This document shows, in pieces, positions 11,531-25,255 of a stretch of DNA of 64,000 bases. A program made the position numbers and the translations under genes. The DNA is from Liolophura sinensis (taxonomy: Eukaryota > Mollusca > Polyplacophora > Chitonida > Chitonidae): positions 47,967 to 111,966 of the forward strand of contig NW_027018033.1 in the NCBI RefSeq assembly GCF_032854445.1. Direction: 5' to 3'. How positions within the stretch are numbered: the first letter of the stretch is position 1; every line of letters starts with the position of its first letter. Below the pieces are notes generated by a model. The model worked only from the letters and a program-made list of their open reading frames with translations. It did not search any database and was not told the DNA's origin.

Positions 11531-14275
11531 ACGAGAAATCGAATGGTGCAAACCGCGTTGCTCTCCGACCAATACTTTTGGCTGTAGTGACAATTGAATG
11601 ATCATTTATGTCATAATCACATGCCCAGCAACGGCTCTTACTCCATGGAAACCAGGGAAATTTGCAATTTTTCAACAGGTGCCGATGCCTGGCTCAATTC
11701 CGCATCTTTTGGCACCTTATTCATGTGGGTCTGTGGTCAGTTGTACTTTTTACAGCAGACTGTATCAAGTACCTTGTGTTTTTCACGTACAAATGGTGTT
11801 GTTTTTCTACACGTAGATAAAGACATTGAGATTGTCTTGGACTTAGAAGTAAGACAATTGCTGGGTGAGTTAAATGGGCTTAACCCAAAGATTTGACGTC
11901 TTCTGGGCTACCGAAGGCCACATAACTTATAGTCAAAAGTTGAATATAGTAATGACCAGTCGCGATTGTACAGAGTACAGTGTAGCCGATTTCAATTAAC
12001 AAAAAGACCAGGCAAAAATGCTAAAGTGGAAAAACTGTTCCAGTGCTGCTGGTAAGAGGCTAATCCGACGTATTTTGTGACGAGAAATCGAATGGTGCAA
12101 TCCGCGTTGCTCTCCGACCAATACGTTTGGCTGTAGCGACAATTGAATGATCATTTATGTCATAATCACGTGCCCAGCAACGGCTCTTACTCCATGGAAA
12201 CCAGGGAAATTGGCAATTTTTCAACAGCTGCCGATGCCTGTCTCAATTCCGCATATTTTGGCACCTTACTGAAGTGAGTCAGTGTTCAGTTGTACTTTTT
12301 ACAGCAGACTGTATCAAGTACCTTGTGTTTTTCATGTACAAATGGTGTGGTTTTTCTACACGTAGATAAAGACATTGAGATTGTCTTGGACTTAGAAGTA
12401 AGGCAATTGCTGGGTGAGTTAAATGGGCTTAGCCCAAAGATTTCAGGTCTTCTGGGCTACCGAAGGGCACATAACTTATAGTCAAAAGTTGAATATAGTA
12501 ATGACCAGTCGCGATTGTACAGAGTACAGTGTAGCCAATTTCAATTAACAAAAAGACCAGGTAAAAATGCAAAAGTGGAAAAACCAGTCCAGTGCTGCTG
12601 GTAAGAGGCTAATCCGACGTATTTTGTGACGAGAAATCGAATGGTGCAAACCGCGTTGCTCTCCGACCAATAATTTTGGCTGTAGCGACAATTGCATGAT
12701 TATTTATGTCATAATCACGTGCCCAGCAACGGCTCTTACTCCATGGAAACCAGGGAAATTTGAAATTTTTCAACAGCTGCCGATGCCTGGCTCAATTCCG
12801 CATCTTTTGGCACCTTACTGAAGTGAGTCAGTGTTCAGTTTTACTTTTTACAGCAGACTGTATCAAGTACCTTGTGTTTATCACGTACAAATGGTGTGGT
12901 TTTTCTACACGTAGATAAAGACATTGAGATTGTCTTGCACTTAGAAGTAAGGCAATTGCTGGGTGAGTTAAATGGGCTTAGCCCAAAGATTTGACGTCTT
13001 CTGGGCTACCGAAGGGCACATAACTTATAGTCAAAAGTTGAATATAGTAATGACCAGTCGCGATTGTACAGAGTACAGTGTAGCCGATTTCAATTAACAA
13101 AAAGACCAGGCAAAAATGCAAAAGTGGAAAAACTGTTCCAGTGCTGCTGGTAAGAGGCTAATCCGACGTATTTTGTGACGAGAAATCGAATGGTGCAAAC
13201 CGCGTTGCTCTCCGACCAATACGTTTGGCTGTAGTGACAATTGAATGATCATTTATGTCATAATCACGTGCCCAGCAACGGCTCTTACTCCATGGAAACC
13301 AGGGAAATTTGCAATTTTTCAACAGCTGCCGATGCCTGGCCCAATTCCTCATCTTTTGGCACCTTATAATTGTGGGTCAGTGTTTAGTTGTACTTTTTAC
13401 AGCAGACTGTTTCAAGTACCTTGTGTTTTTCACGTACAAATGGTGTGGTTTTTCTACACGTAGATAAAGACATTGAGATTGTCTTGCACTTAGAAGTAAG
13501 ACAATTGCTGGGTGAGTTAAATGGGCTTGGCCCAAAGATTTCAGGTCTTCTGGGCTACCGAAGGGCACATAACTTATAGTCAAAAGTTGAATATAGTAAT
13601 GACCAGTCGCGATTGTACAGAGTACAGTGTAGCCGATTTCAATTAACAAAAAGACCAGGTAAAAATGCAAAAGTGGAAAAATTGTTCCAGTGCTGCTGGT
13701 AAGAGGCTAATCCGACGTATTTTGTGACGAGAAATCGAATGGTGCAAACCGCGTTGCTCTCTGACCAATACTTTTGGCTGTAGCGACAATTGAATGATCA
13801 TTTATGTCATAATCACGTGCCCAGCAACGGCTCTTACTCCATGGAAACCAGGGAAATTTGCAATTTTTCAACAGCTGCCGATGCCTGGCTCAATTCCGCA
13901 TCTTTTGGCACCTTACTGAAGTGGGTCAGTGTTCAGTTGTACTTTTTACAGCAGACTGTATCAAGTACCTTGTGTTTTTCACGTACAAATGGTGTTGTTT
14001 TTCTACACGTAGATAAAGACATTGAGATTGTCTTGCACTTAGAAGTAAGACAATTGCTGGGTGAGTTAAATGGACTTGGCCCAAAGATTTCAGGTCTTCT
14101 GGGCTACCGAAGGGCACATAACTTATAGTCAAAAGTTGAATATAGTAATGACCAGTCGCGATTGTACAGAGTACAGTGTAGCCGATTTCAATTAACAAAA
14201 AGACCAGGCAAAAATGCAAAAGTAGAAAAACTGTTCCAGTGCTGCTGGTAAGAGGCTAATCCGACGTATTTTGTG
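11531..14275 (+). repeat. Five-unit block B2, units 22-26 (classes 2-1-1-3-1), copy of units 13-17
   Basis: Unit starts are 11531, 12080, 12629, 13178 and 13727. Each unit is matched by the unit nine positions to the left (4942 bp, including the extra base near 9836). Shared rare variants include CACATGCCC, TTAACCC, CAATCCGCG with AATACGTTTGG, the CCAGTCC end, AATAATTTT with GCATGATT, and GTTTCAAG. The match extends a little into units 21 and 27 on either side. Confidence 0.9.
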
Positions 14276-14824
14276 ACGAGAAATCGAATGGTGCAAACCG
14301 CGTTGCTCTCCGACCAATACTTTTGGCTGTAGTGACAATTGAATGATCATTTATGTCATAATCACGTGCCCAGCAACGGCTCTTACTCCATGGAAACCAG
14401 GGAAATTTGCAATTTTTCAACAGGTGCCGATGCCTGGCTCAATTCCGCATCTTTTGGCACCTTATTCATGTGGGTCTGTGGTCAGTTGTACTTTTTACAG
14501 CAGACTGTATCAAGTACCTTGTGTTTTTCACGTACAAATGGTGTGGTTTTTCTACACGTAGATAAAGACATTGAGATTGTCTTGGACTTAAAAGTAAGAC
14601 AATTGCTGGGTGAGTTAAATGGGCTTGGCCCAAAGATTTCAGGTCTTCTGGGCTACCGAAGGGCACATAACTTATAGTCAAAAGTTGAATATAGTAATGA
14701 CCAGTCGCGATTGTACAGAGTACAGTGTAGCCGATTTCAATTAACAAAAAGACCAGGTAAAAATGCAAAAGTGGAAAAATTGTTCCAGTGCTGCTGGTAA
14801 CAGGCTAATCCGACGTATTTTGTG
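14276..14824 (+). repeat. Hybrid satellite unit 27 (left of unit 18 type, right of unit 19 type)
   Basis: The left part has ACAGGTGCC and the class 2 block, as in unit 18. The right part has GGTGTGG, GGACTT, TTGGCCC, CAGGTC and the TAACAGGC end, as in units 5, 11 and 19. The switch falls between about 14485 and 14531. Left of it, units pair at a nine-unit shift (26 with 17); right of it they pair at eight (28 with 20). One unit has therefore been lost relative to the partner copy, as expected from unequal exchange. Confidence 0.8.
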
Positions 14825-16471
14825 ACGAGAAATCGAATGGTGCAAACCGCGTTGCTCTCCGACCAATACTTTTGGCTGTAGTGACAATTGAATGATTATT
14901 TATGTCATAATCACGTGCCCAGCAACGGCTCTTACTCCATGGAAACCAGGGAAATTTGCAATTTTTCAACAGCTGCCGATGCCTGGCTCAATTCCGCATC
15001 TTTTGGCACCTTATTCATGTGGGTCTGTGGTCAGTTGTACTTTTTACAGCAGACTGTATCAAGTACCTTGTGTTTTTCACGTACAAATGGTGTTGTTTTT
15101 CTACACGTAGATAAAGACATTGAGATTGTCTTGGACTTAGAAGTAAGACAATTGCTGGGTGAGTTAAATGGGCTTGGCCCAAAGATTTCAGGTCTTCTGG
15201 GCTACCGAAGGGCACATAACTTATAGTCAAAAGTTGAATATAGTAATGACCAGTCGCGATTGTACAGAGTACAGTGTAGCCGATTTCTATTAACAAAAAG
15301 ACCAGGCAAAAATGCAAAAGTGGAAAAACTGTTCCAGTGCTGCTGGTAAGAGGCTAATCCGACGTATTTTGTGACGAGAAATCGAATGGTGCAAACCGCG
15401 TTGCTCTCTGACCAATACTTTTGGCTGTAGTGACAATTGAATGATCATTTATGTCATAATCACGTGCCCAGCAACGGCTCTTACTCCATGGAAACCAGGG
15501 AAATTTGCAATTTTTCAACAGCTGCCGATGCCTGGCTCAATTCCGCATCTTTTGGCACCTTACTGAAGTGAGTCAGTGTTCAGTTGTACTTTTTACAGCA
15601 GACTGTATCAAGTACCTTGTGTTTTTCACGTACAAATGGTGTGGTTTTTCTACACGTAGATAAAGACATTGAGATTGTCTTGGACTTAGAAGTAAGACAA
15701 TTGCTGGGTGAGTTAAATGGGCTTAGCCCAAAGATTTCAGGTCTTCTGGGCTACCGAAGGGCACATAACTTATAGTCAAAAGTTGAATATAGTAATGACC
15801 AGTCGCGATTGTACAGAGTACAGTGTAGCCGATTTCAATTAACAAAAAGACCAGGCAAAAATGCAAAAGTGGAAAAACTGTTCCAGTGCTGCTGGTAAGA
15901 GGCTAATCCGACGTATTTTGTGACGAGAAATCGAATGATGCAAACCGCGTTGCTCTCCGACCAATACTTTTGGCTGTAGTGACAATTGAATTATCATTTA
16001 TGTCATAATCACGTGCCCAGCAACGGCTCTTACTCCATGGAAACCAGGGAAATTTGCAATTTTTCAACAACTGCCGATGCCTGGCTCAATTCCGCAACTT
16101 TTGGCACCTTACCAAAGTGAGTCAGTGTTCAGTTGTACTTTTTACAGCAGACTGTATCAAGTACCTTGTGTTTATCACGTACAAATGGTGTGGTTTTTCT
16201 ACACGTAGATAAAGACATTGAGATTGTCTTGCACTTAGAAGTAAGACAATTGCTGGGTGAGTTAAATGGGCTTGGCCCAAAGATTTCAGGTCTTCTGGGC
16301 TACCGAAGGGCACATAACTTATAGTCAAAAGTTGAATATAGTAATGACCAGTCGCGATTGTACAGAGTACAGTGTAGCCGATTTCAATTAACAAAAAGAC
16401 CAGGCCAAAATGCAAAAGTAGAAAAATTGTTCCAGTGCTGCTGGTAAGAGGCTAATCCGATGTATTTTGTG
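14825..16471 (+). repeat. Satellite units 28-30 (classes 2-1-1)
   Basis: Unit starts are 14825, 15374 and 15923. Unit 28 pairs with unit 20. Unit 30 is an unusual class 1 unit with GAATTATC near 15989, CAACTGCC, GCAACTTTT and CTTACCAAAG; it is related to units 54, 72 and 89 and, like them, is followed by a class 2 unit carrying ACAGGTGCC. Confidence 0.88.
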
Positions 16472-18667
16472 ACGAGAAATCGAATGGTGCAAACCGCGTT
16501 GCTCTCCGACCAATACTTTTGGCTGTAGTGACAATTGAATGATCATTTATGTCATAATCACGTGCCCAGCAACGGCTCTTACTCCATGGAAACCAGGGAA
16601 ATTTGCAATTTTTCAACAGGTGCCGATGCCTGGCTCAATTCCGCATCTTTTGGCACCTTATTCATGTGGGTCTGTGGTCAGTTGTACTTTTTACAGCAGA
16701 CTGTATCAAGTACCTTGTGTTTTTCACGTACAAATGGTGTTGTTTTTCTACACGTAGATAAAGACATTGAGATTGTCTTGGACTTAGAAGTAAGACAATT
16801 GCTGGGTGAGTTAAATGGGCTTAACCCAAAGATTTCAGGTCTTCTGGGCTACCGAAGGGCACATAACTTATAGTCAAAAGTTGAATATAGTAATGACCAG
16901 TCGCGATTGTACAGAGTACAGTGTAGCCGATTTCAATTAACAAAAAGACCGGGTAAAAATGCAAAAGTGGAAAAACTGTTCCAGTGCTGCTGGTAAGAGG
17001 CTAATCCGACGTATTTTGTGACGAGAAATCGAATGGTGCAAACCGCGTTGCTCTCCGACCAATACTTTTGCCTGTAGCGACAACTGAATGATCATTTATG
17101 TCATAATCACGTGCCCAGCAACGGCTCTTACTCCATGGAAACCAGGGAAATTTGCAATTTTTCAACAGCTGCCGATGCCTGGCCCAATTCCTCATCTTTT
17201 GGCACCTTATAATTGTGGTTCAGTGTTTAGTTGTACTTTTTACAGCAGACTGTATCAAGTACCTTGTGTTTTTCACGTACAAATGGTGTGGTTTTTCTAC
17301 ACGTAGATAAAGACATTGAGATTGTCTTGGACTTAGAAGTAAGACAATTGCTGGGTGAGTTAAATGGGCTTGGCCCAAAGATTTCAGGTCTTCTGGGCTA
17401 CCGAAGGGCACATAACTTATAGTCAAAAGTTGAATATAGTAATGACCAGTCGCGATTGTACAGAGTACAGTGTAGCCGATTTCAATTAACAAAAAGACCA
17501 GGCAAAAATGCTAAAGTGGAAAAACTGTTCCAGTGCTGCTGGTAAGAGGCTAATCCGACGTATTTTGTGACGAGAAATCGAATGGTGCAATCCGCGTTGC
17601 TCTCCGACCAATACGTTTGGCTGTAGCGACAATTGAATGATCATTTATGTCATAATCACGTGCCCAGCAACGGCTCTTACTCCATGGAAACCAGGGAAAT
17701 TGGCAATTTTTCAACAGCTGCCGATGCCTGTCTCAATTCCGCATATTTTGGCACCTTACTGAAGTGAGTCAGTGTTCAGTTTTACTTTTTACAGCAGACT
17801 GTATCAAGTACCTTGTGTTTATCACGTACAAATGGTGTGGTTTTTCTACACGTAGATAAAGACATTGAGATTGTCTTGCACTTAGAAGTAAGGCAATTGC
17901 TGGGTGAGTTAAATGGGCTTAGCCCAAAGATTTGACGTCTTCTGGGCTACCGAAGGGCACATAACTTTTAGTCAAAAGTTGAATATAGTAATGACCAGTC
18001 GCGATTGTACAGAGTACAGTGTAGCCGATTTGAATTAACAAAAAGACCAGGCAAAAATGCAAAAGTGGAAAAACTGTTCCAGTGCTGCTGGTAAGACGCT
18101 AATCCGACGTATTTTGTGACGAGAAATCGAATGGTGCAAACCGCGTTGCTCTCCGACCAATACGTTTGGCTGTAGTGACAATTGAATGATCATTTATGTC
18201 ATAATCACGTGCCCAGCAACGGCTCTTACTCCATGGAAACCAGGGAAATTTGCAATTTATCAACAGCTGCCGATGCCTGTCCCAATTCCGCATCTTTTGG
18301 CACCTTATTCATGTGGGTCTGTGGTCAGTTGTACTTTTTACAGCAGACTGTATCAAGTACCTTGTGTTTTTTATGTACAAATGGTCTGGTCTTTCTACAC
18401 ATAGATAAAGACATTGAGATTGTCTTGGAGTAAGAAGTAAGACAATTGCTGGGTGAGTTAAATGGGCTTAGCCCAAAGATTTGACGTCTTCTGGGCTACC
18501 GAAGGGCACATAACTTATAGTCAAAAGTTGAATATAGTAATGACCAGTCGCGATTGTACAGAGTACAGTGTAGCCGATTTCAATTAACAAAAAGACCAGG
18601 TAAAAATGCAAAAGTGGAAAAATTGTTCCAGTGCTGTTGGTAAGAGGCTAATCCGACGTATTTTGTG
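16472..18667 (+). repeat. Four-unit block C1, units 31-34 (classes 2-3-1-2)
   Basis: Unit starts are 16472, 17021, 17570 and 18119. Units 32-34 recur as units 36-38, 2196 bp to the right, with shared rare variants: GACAACTGAATG near 17080, GTGGTTCAG near 17215, TAAGACGCT near 18093 and the AATTTATC, GGTCTGG and TTGGAGTAAG variants of unit 34. Unit 31 and unit 35 share TTAACCC and GACCGGGT but differ elsewhere. Confidence 0.9.
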
Positions 18668-20863
18668 ACGAGAAATCGAATGGTGCAAACCGCGTTGCTT
18701 TCCGACCAATACTTTTGGCTGTAGTGACAATTGAATGATCATTTATGTCATAATCACGTGCCCAGCAACGGCTCTTACTCCATGGAAACCAGGGAAATTT
18801 GCAATTTTTCAACAGCTGCCGATGCCTGGCTCAATTCCGCATCTTTTGGCACCTTATTCATGTGGGTCTGTGGTCAGTTGTACTTTTTACAGCAGACTGT
18901 ATCAAGTACCTTGTGTTTTTCACGTACAAATGGTGTTGTTTTTCTACACGTAGATAAAGACATTGAGATTGTCTTGGACTTAGAAGTAAGACAATTGCTG
19001 GGTGAGTTAAATGGGCTTAACCCAAAGATTTGACGTCTTCTGGGCTACCGAAGGGCACATAACTTATAGTCAAAAGTTGAATATAGTAATGACCAGTCGC
19101 GATTGTACAGAGTACAGTGTAGCCGATTTCAATTAACAAAAAGACCGGGTAAAAATGCAAAAGTCGAAAAACTGTTCCAGTGCTGCTGGTAAGAGGCTAA
19201 TCCGACGTATTTTGTGACGAGAAATCGAATGGTGCAAACCGCGTTGCTCTCCGACCAATACTTTTGCCTGTAGCGACAACTGAATGATCATTTATGTCAT
19301 AATCACGTGCCCAGCAACGGCTCTTACTCCATGGAAACCAGGGAAATTTGCAATTTTTCAACAGCTGCCGATGCCTGGCCCAATTCCTCATCTTTTGGCA
19401 CCTTATAATTGTGGTTCAGTGTTTAGTTGTACTTTTTACAGCAGACTGTATCAAGTACCTTGTGTTTTTCACGTACAAATGGTGTGGTTTTTCTACACGT
19501 AGATAAAGACATTGAGATTGTCTTGGACTTAGAAGTAAGACAATTGCTGGGTGAGTTAAATGGGCTTGGCCCAAAGATTTCAGGTCTTCTGGGCTACCGA
19601 AGGGCACATAACTTATAGTCAAAAGTTGAATATAGTAATGACCAGTCGCGATTGTACAGAGTACAGTGTAGCCGATTTCAATTAACAAAAAGACCAGGCA
19701 AAAATGCTAAAGTGGAAAAACTGTTCCAGTGCTGCTGGTAAGAGGCTAATCCGACGTATTTTGTGACGAGAAATCGAATGGTGCAATCCGCGTTGCTCTC
19801 CGACCAATACGTTTGGCTGTAGCGACAATTGAATGATCATTTATGTCATAATCACGTGCCCAGCAACGGCTCTTACTCCATGGAAACCAGGGAAATTGGC
19901 AATTTTTCAACAGCTGCCGATGCCTGTCTCAATTCCGCATATTTTGGCACCTTACTGAAGTGAGTCAGTGTTCAGTTTTACTTTTTACAGCAGACTGTAT
20001 CAAGTACCTTGTGTTTATCACGTACAAATGGTGTGGTTTTTCTACACGTAGATAAAGACATTGAGATTGTCTTGCACTTAGAAGTAAGGCAATTGCTGGG
20101 TGAGTTAAATGGGCTTAGCCCAAAGATTTGACGTCTTCTGGGCTACCGAAGGGCACATAACTTATAGTCAAAAGTTGAATATAGTAATGACCAGTCGCGA
20201 TTGTACAGAGTACAGTGTAGCCGATTTGAATTAACAAAAAGACCAGGCAAAAATGCAAAAGTGGAAAAACTGTTCCAGTGCTGCTGGTAAGACGCTAATC
20301 CGACGTATTTTGTGACGAGAAATCGAATGGTGCAAACCGCGTTGCTCTCCGACCAATACGTTTGGCTGTAGTGACAATTGAATGATCATTTATGTCATAA
20401 TCACGTGCCCAGCAACGGCTCTTACTCCATGGAAACCAGGGAAATTTGCAATTTATCAACAGCTGCCGATGCCTGTCCCAATTCCGCATCTTTTGGCACC
20501 TTATTCATGTGGGTCTGTGGTCAGTTGTACTTTTTACAGCAGACTGTATCAAGTACCTTGTGTTTTTTATGTACAAATGGTCTGGTCTTTCTACACATAG
20601 ATAAAGACATTGAGATTGTCTTGGAGTAAGAAGTAAGACAATTGCTGGGTGAGTTAAATGGGCTTAGCCCAAAGATTTGACGTCTTCTGGGCTACCGAAG
20701 GGCACATAACTTATAGTCAAAAGTTGAATATAGTAATGACCAGTCGCGATTGTACAGAGTACAGTGTAGCCGATTTCAATTAACAAAAAGACCAGGTAAA
20801 AATGCAAAAGTGGAAAAATTGTTCCAGTGCTGTTGGTAAGAGGCTAATCCGACGTATTTTGTG
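18668..20863 (+). repeat. Four-unit block C2, units 35-38 (classes 2-3-1-2)
   Basis: Unit starts are 18668, 19217, 19766 and 20315. This is the second copy of units 31-34, nearly identical across units 36-38. Unit 34 and unit 38 both end with CTGTTGGTAAG, a variant found in this unit type throughout the array. Confidence 0.9.
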
Positions 20864-21412
20864 ACGAGAAATCGAATGGTGCAAACAGCGTTGCTCTCTG
20901 ACCAATACCTTTGGCTGTAGCGACAATTGCATGATTATTTATGTCATAATCACGTGCCCAGCAACGGCTCTTACTCCATGGAAACAAGGGAAATTGGCAA
21001 TTTTTCAACAGCTGCCGATGCCTGGCTCAATTCCGCATCTTTTGGCACCTTATTCATGTGGGTCTGTGGTCAGTTGTACTTTTTACAGCAGACTGTATCA
21101 AGTATCTTGTGTTTTTCACGTACAAATGGTGTTGTTTTTCTACACGTAGATAAAGACATTGAGATTGTCTTGGACTTAGAAGTAAGACAATTGCTGGGTG
21201 AGTTAAATGGGCTTGGCCCAAAGATTTCAGGTCTTCTGGGCTACCGAAGGGCACATAACTTATAGTCAAAAGTTGAATATAGTAATGACCAGTCGCGATT
21301 GTACAGAGTACAGTGTAGCCGATTTCAATTAACAAAAAGACCAGGCAAAAATGCAAAAGTGGAAAAACTGTTCCAGTGCTGCTGGTAAGAGGCTAATCCG
21401 ACGTATTTTGTG
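20864..21412 (+). repeat. Satellite unit 39 (class 2)
   Basis: This unit has AATACCTTTGG, GCATGATTATTT, GGAAACAAGGG, AAATTGGCA and GTATCTTG. It belongs to the lineage of units 44, 51, 58, 62, 66, 71, 79, 84 and 92. That lineage nearly always follows a unit of the AATTTATC/GGTCTGG type, making a recurrent two-unit module. Confidence 0.88.
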
Positions 21413-24400
21413 ACGAGAAATCGAATGGTGCAAACCGCGTTGCTCTCCGACCAATACTTTTGGCTGTAGTGACAATTGAATGATCATTTATGTCATAATC
21501 ACGTGCCCAGCAACGGCTCTTACTCCATGGAAACCAGGGAAATTTGCAATTTTTCAACAGCTGCCGATGCCTGTCTCAATTCCGCATCTTTTGGCACCTT
21601 ACTGAAGTGAGTTAGTGTTCAGTTGTACTTTTTACAGCAGACTGTATCAAGTACCTTGTGTTTTTCACGTACAAATGGTGTGGTTTTTCTACATGTAGAT
21701 AAAGACATTGAGATTGTCTTGGACTTAGAAGTAAGACAATTGCTGGGTGAGTTAAATGGGCTTAGCCCAAAGATTTGACGTCTTCTGGGCTACCGAAGGG
21801 CACATAACTTATAGTCAAAAGTTGAATATAGTAATGACCAGTCGCGATTGTACAGAGTACAGTGTAGCCGATTTCAATTAACAAAAAGACCAGGTAAAAA
21901 TGCAAAAGTGGAAAAACTGTTCCAGTGCTGCTGGTAAGAGGCTAATCCGACGTATTTTGTGACGAGAAATCGAATGGTGCAAACCGCGTTGCTCTCCGAC
22001 CAATACTTTTGCCTGTAGCGACAATTGAATGATCATTTATGTCATAATCACGTGCCCAGCAACGGCTCTTACTCCATGGAAACCAGGGAAATTTGCAATT
22101 TTTCAACAGCTGCCGATGCCTGGCCCAATTCCTCATCTTTTGGCACCTTATAATTGTGGGTCAGTGTTTAGTTGTACTTTTTACAGCAGACTGTATCAAG
22201 TACCTTGTGTTTTTCACGTACAAATGGTGTGGTTTTTCTACACGTAGATAAAGACATTGAGATTGTCTTGGACTTAGAAGTAAGACAATTGCTGGGTGAG
22301 TTAAATGGGCTTGGCCCAAAGATTTCCGGTCTTCTGGGCTACCGAAGGGCACATAACTTATAGTCAAAAGTTGAATATAGTAATGACCAGTCGCGATTGT
22401 ACAGAGTACAGTGTAGCCGATTTCAATTAACAAAAAGACCAGGTAAAAATGCAAAAGTGGAAAAATTGTTCCAGTGCTGCTGGTAAGAGGCTAATCCGAC
22501 GTATTTTGTGACGAGAAATCGAATGGTGCAATCCGCTTTGCTCTCCGACCAATACGTTTGGCTGTAGTGACAATTGAATGATCATTTATGTCATAATCAC
22601 GTGCCCAGCAACGGCTCTTACTCCATGGAAACCAGGGAAATTGGCAATTTTTCAACAGCTGCCGATGCCTGTCTCAATTCCGCATATTTTGGCACCTTAC
22701 TGAAGTGAGTCAGTGTTCAGTTTTACTTTTTACAGCAGACTGTATCAAGTACCTTGTGTTTATCACGTACAAATGGTGTGGTTTTTCTACACGTAGATAA
22801 AGACATTGAGATTGTCTTGCACTTAGAAGTAAGGCAATTGCTGGGTGAGTTAAATGGGCTTAGCCCAAAGATTTGACGTCTTCTGGGCTACCGAAGGGCA
22901 CATAACTTATAGTCAAAAGTTGAATATAGTAATGACCAGTCGCGATTGTACAGAGTACAGTGTAGCCGATTTCAATTAACAAAAAGACCAGGCAAAAATG
23001 CAAAAGTGGAAAAACTGTTCCAGTGCTGCTGGTAAGAGGCTAATCCGACGTATTTTGTGACGAGAAATCGAATGGTGGAAACCGCGTTGCTCTCCGACCA
23101 ATACGTTTGGCTGTAGTGACAACTGAATGATCATTTATGTCATAATCACGTGCCCAGCAACGGCTCTTACTCCATGGAAACCAGGGAAATTTGCAATTTA
23201 TCAACAGCTGCCGATGCCTGTCCCAATTCCGCATCTTTTGGCACCTTATTCATGTGGGTCTGTGGTCAGTTGTACTTTTTACAGCAGACTGTATCAAGTA
23301 CCTTGTGTTTTTTATGTACAAATGGTCTGGTCTTTCTACACGTAGATAAAGACATTGAGATTGTCTTGGAGTAAGAAGTAAGACAATTGCTGGGTGAGTT
23401 AAATGGGCTTAGCCCAAAGATTTGACGTCTTCTGGGCTACCGAAGGGCACATAACTTATAGTCAAAAGTTGAATATAGTAATGACCAGTCGCGATTGTAC
23501 AGAGTACAGTGTAGCCGATTTCAATTAACAAAAAGACCAGGTAAAAATGCAAAAGTGGAAAAATTGTTCCAGTGCTGTTGGTAAGAGGCTAATCCGACGT
23601 ATTTTGTGACGAGAAATCGAATGGTGCAAACCGCGTTGCTCTCTGACCAATACCTTTGGCTGTAGCGACAATTGCATGATTATTTATGTCATAACCACGT
23701 GCCCAGCAACGGCTCTTACTCCATGGAAACAAGGGAAATTGGCAATTTTTCAACAGCTGCCGATGCCTGGCTCAATTCCGCATCTTTTGGCACCTTATTC
23801 ATGTGGGTCTGTGGTCAGTTGTACTTTTTACAGCAGACTGTATCAAGTATCTTGTGTTTTTCACGTACAAATGGTGTTGTTTTTCTACACGTAGATAAAG
23901 ACATTGAGATTGTCTTGGACTTAGAAGTAAGACAATTGCTGGGTGAGTTAAATGGGCTTGGCCCAAAGATTTCAGGTCTTCTGGGCTACCGAAGGGCACA
24001 TAACTTATAGTCAAAAGTTGAATATAGTAATGACCAGTCGCGATTGTACAGAGTACAGTGTAGCCGATTTCAATTAACAAAAAGACCAGGCAAAAATGCA
24101 AAAGTGGAAAAACTGTTCCAGTGCTGCTGGTAAGAGGCTAATCCGACGTATTTTGTGACGAGAAATCGAATGGTGCAATCCGCGTTGCTCTCCGACCAAT
24201 ACTTTTGCCTGTAGCGACAATTGAATGATCATTTATGTCATAATCACGTGCCCAGCAACGGCTCTTACTCCATGGAAACCAGGGAAATTTGCAATTTTTC
24301 AACAGCTGCCGATGCCTGTCTCAATTCCGCATCTTTTGGCACCTTACTGAAGTGAGTTAGTGTTCAGTTGTACTTTTTACAGCAGACTGTATCAAGTACC

Positions 24401-25255
24401 TTGTGTTTTTCACGTACAAATGGTGTGGTTTTTCTACATGTAGATAAAGACATTGAGATTGTCTTGGACTTAGAAGTAAGACAATTGCTGGGTGAGTTAA
24501 ATGGGCTTAGCCCAAAGATTTGACGTCTTCTGGGCTACCGAAGGGCACATAACTTATAGTCAAAAGTTGAATATAGTAATGACCAGTCGCGATTGTACAG
24601 AGTACAGTGTAGCCGATTTCAATTAACAAAAAGACCAGGTAAAAATGCAAAAGTGGAAAAACTGTTCCAGTGCTGCTGGTAAGAGGCTAATCCGACGTAT
24701 TTTGTGACGAGAAATCGAATGGTGCAAACCGCGTTGCTCTCTGACCAATACTTTTGGCTGTAGCGACAATTGAATGATCATTTATGTCATAATCACGTGC
24801 CCAGCAACGGCTCTTACTCCATGGAAACAAGGGAAATTTGAAATTTTTCAACAGCTGCCGATGCCTGTCTCAATTCCGCATCTTTTGACACCTTACTGAA
24901 GTGAGTCAGTGTTCAGTTGTACTTTTTACAGCAGACTGTATCAAGTACCTTGTGTTTTTCACGTACAAATGGTGTTGTTTTTCTACACGTAGATAAAGAC
25001 ATTGAGATTGTCTTGCACTTAGAAGTAACGCAATTGCTGGGTGAGTTAAATGGGCTTGGCCCAAAGATTTCAGGTCTTCTGGGCTACCGAAGGGCACATA
25101 ACTTATAGTCAAAAGTTGAATATAGTAATGACCAGTCGCGATTGTACAGAGTACAGTGTAGCCGATTTCAATTAACAAAAAGACCAGGTAAAAATGCAAA
25201 AGTGGAAAAACTGGTCCAGTGCTGCTGGTAAGAGGCTAATCCGACGTATTTTGTG
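21413..25255 (+). repeat. Seven-unit block D1, units 40-46 (classes 1-3-1-2-2-1-1)
   Basis: Unit starts are 21413, 21962, 22511, 23060, 23609, 24158 and 24707. The block recurs as units 47-53 at a shift of 3843 bp. Shared rare variants include CTACATGTAG near 21690, TTTCCGGTC near 22324, CCGCTTTGC near 22534, CATAACCACG near 23690 and AAGTAACGC near 25024. Only a few substitutions separate the copies, for example TAGTGAC in unit 42 against TAGCGAC in unit 49, so this is among the youngest duplications in the window. Confidence 0.92.
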
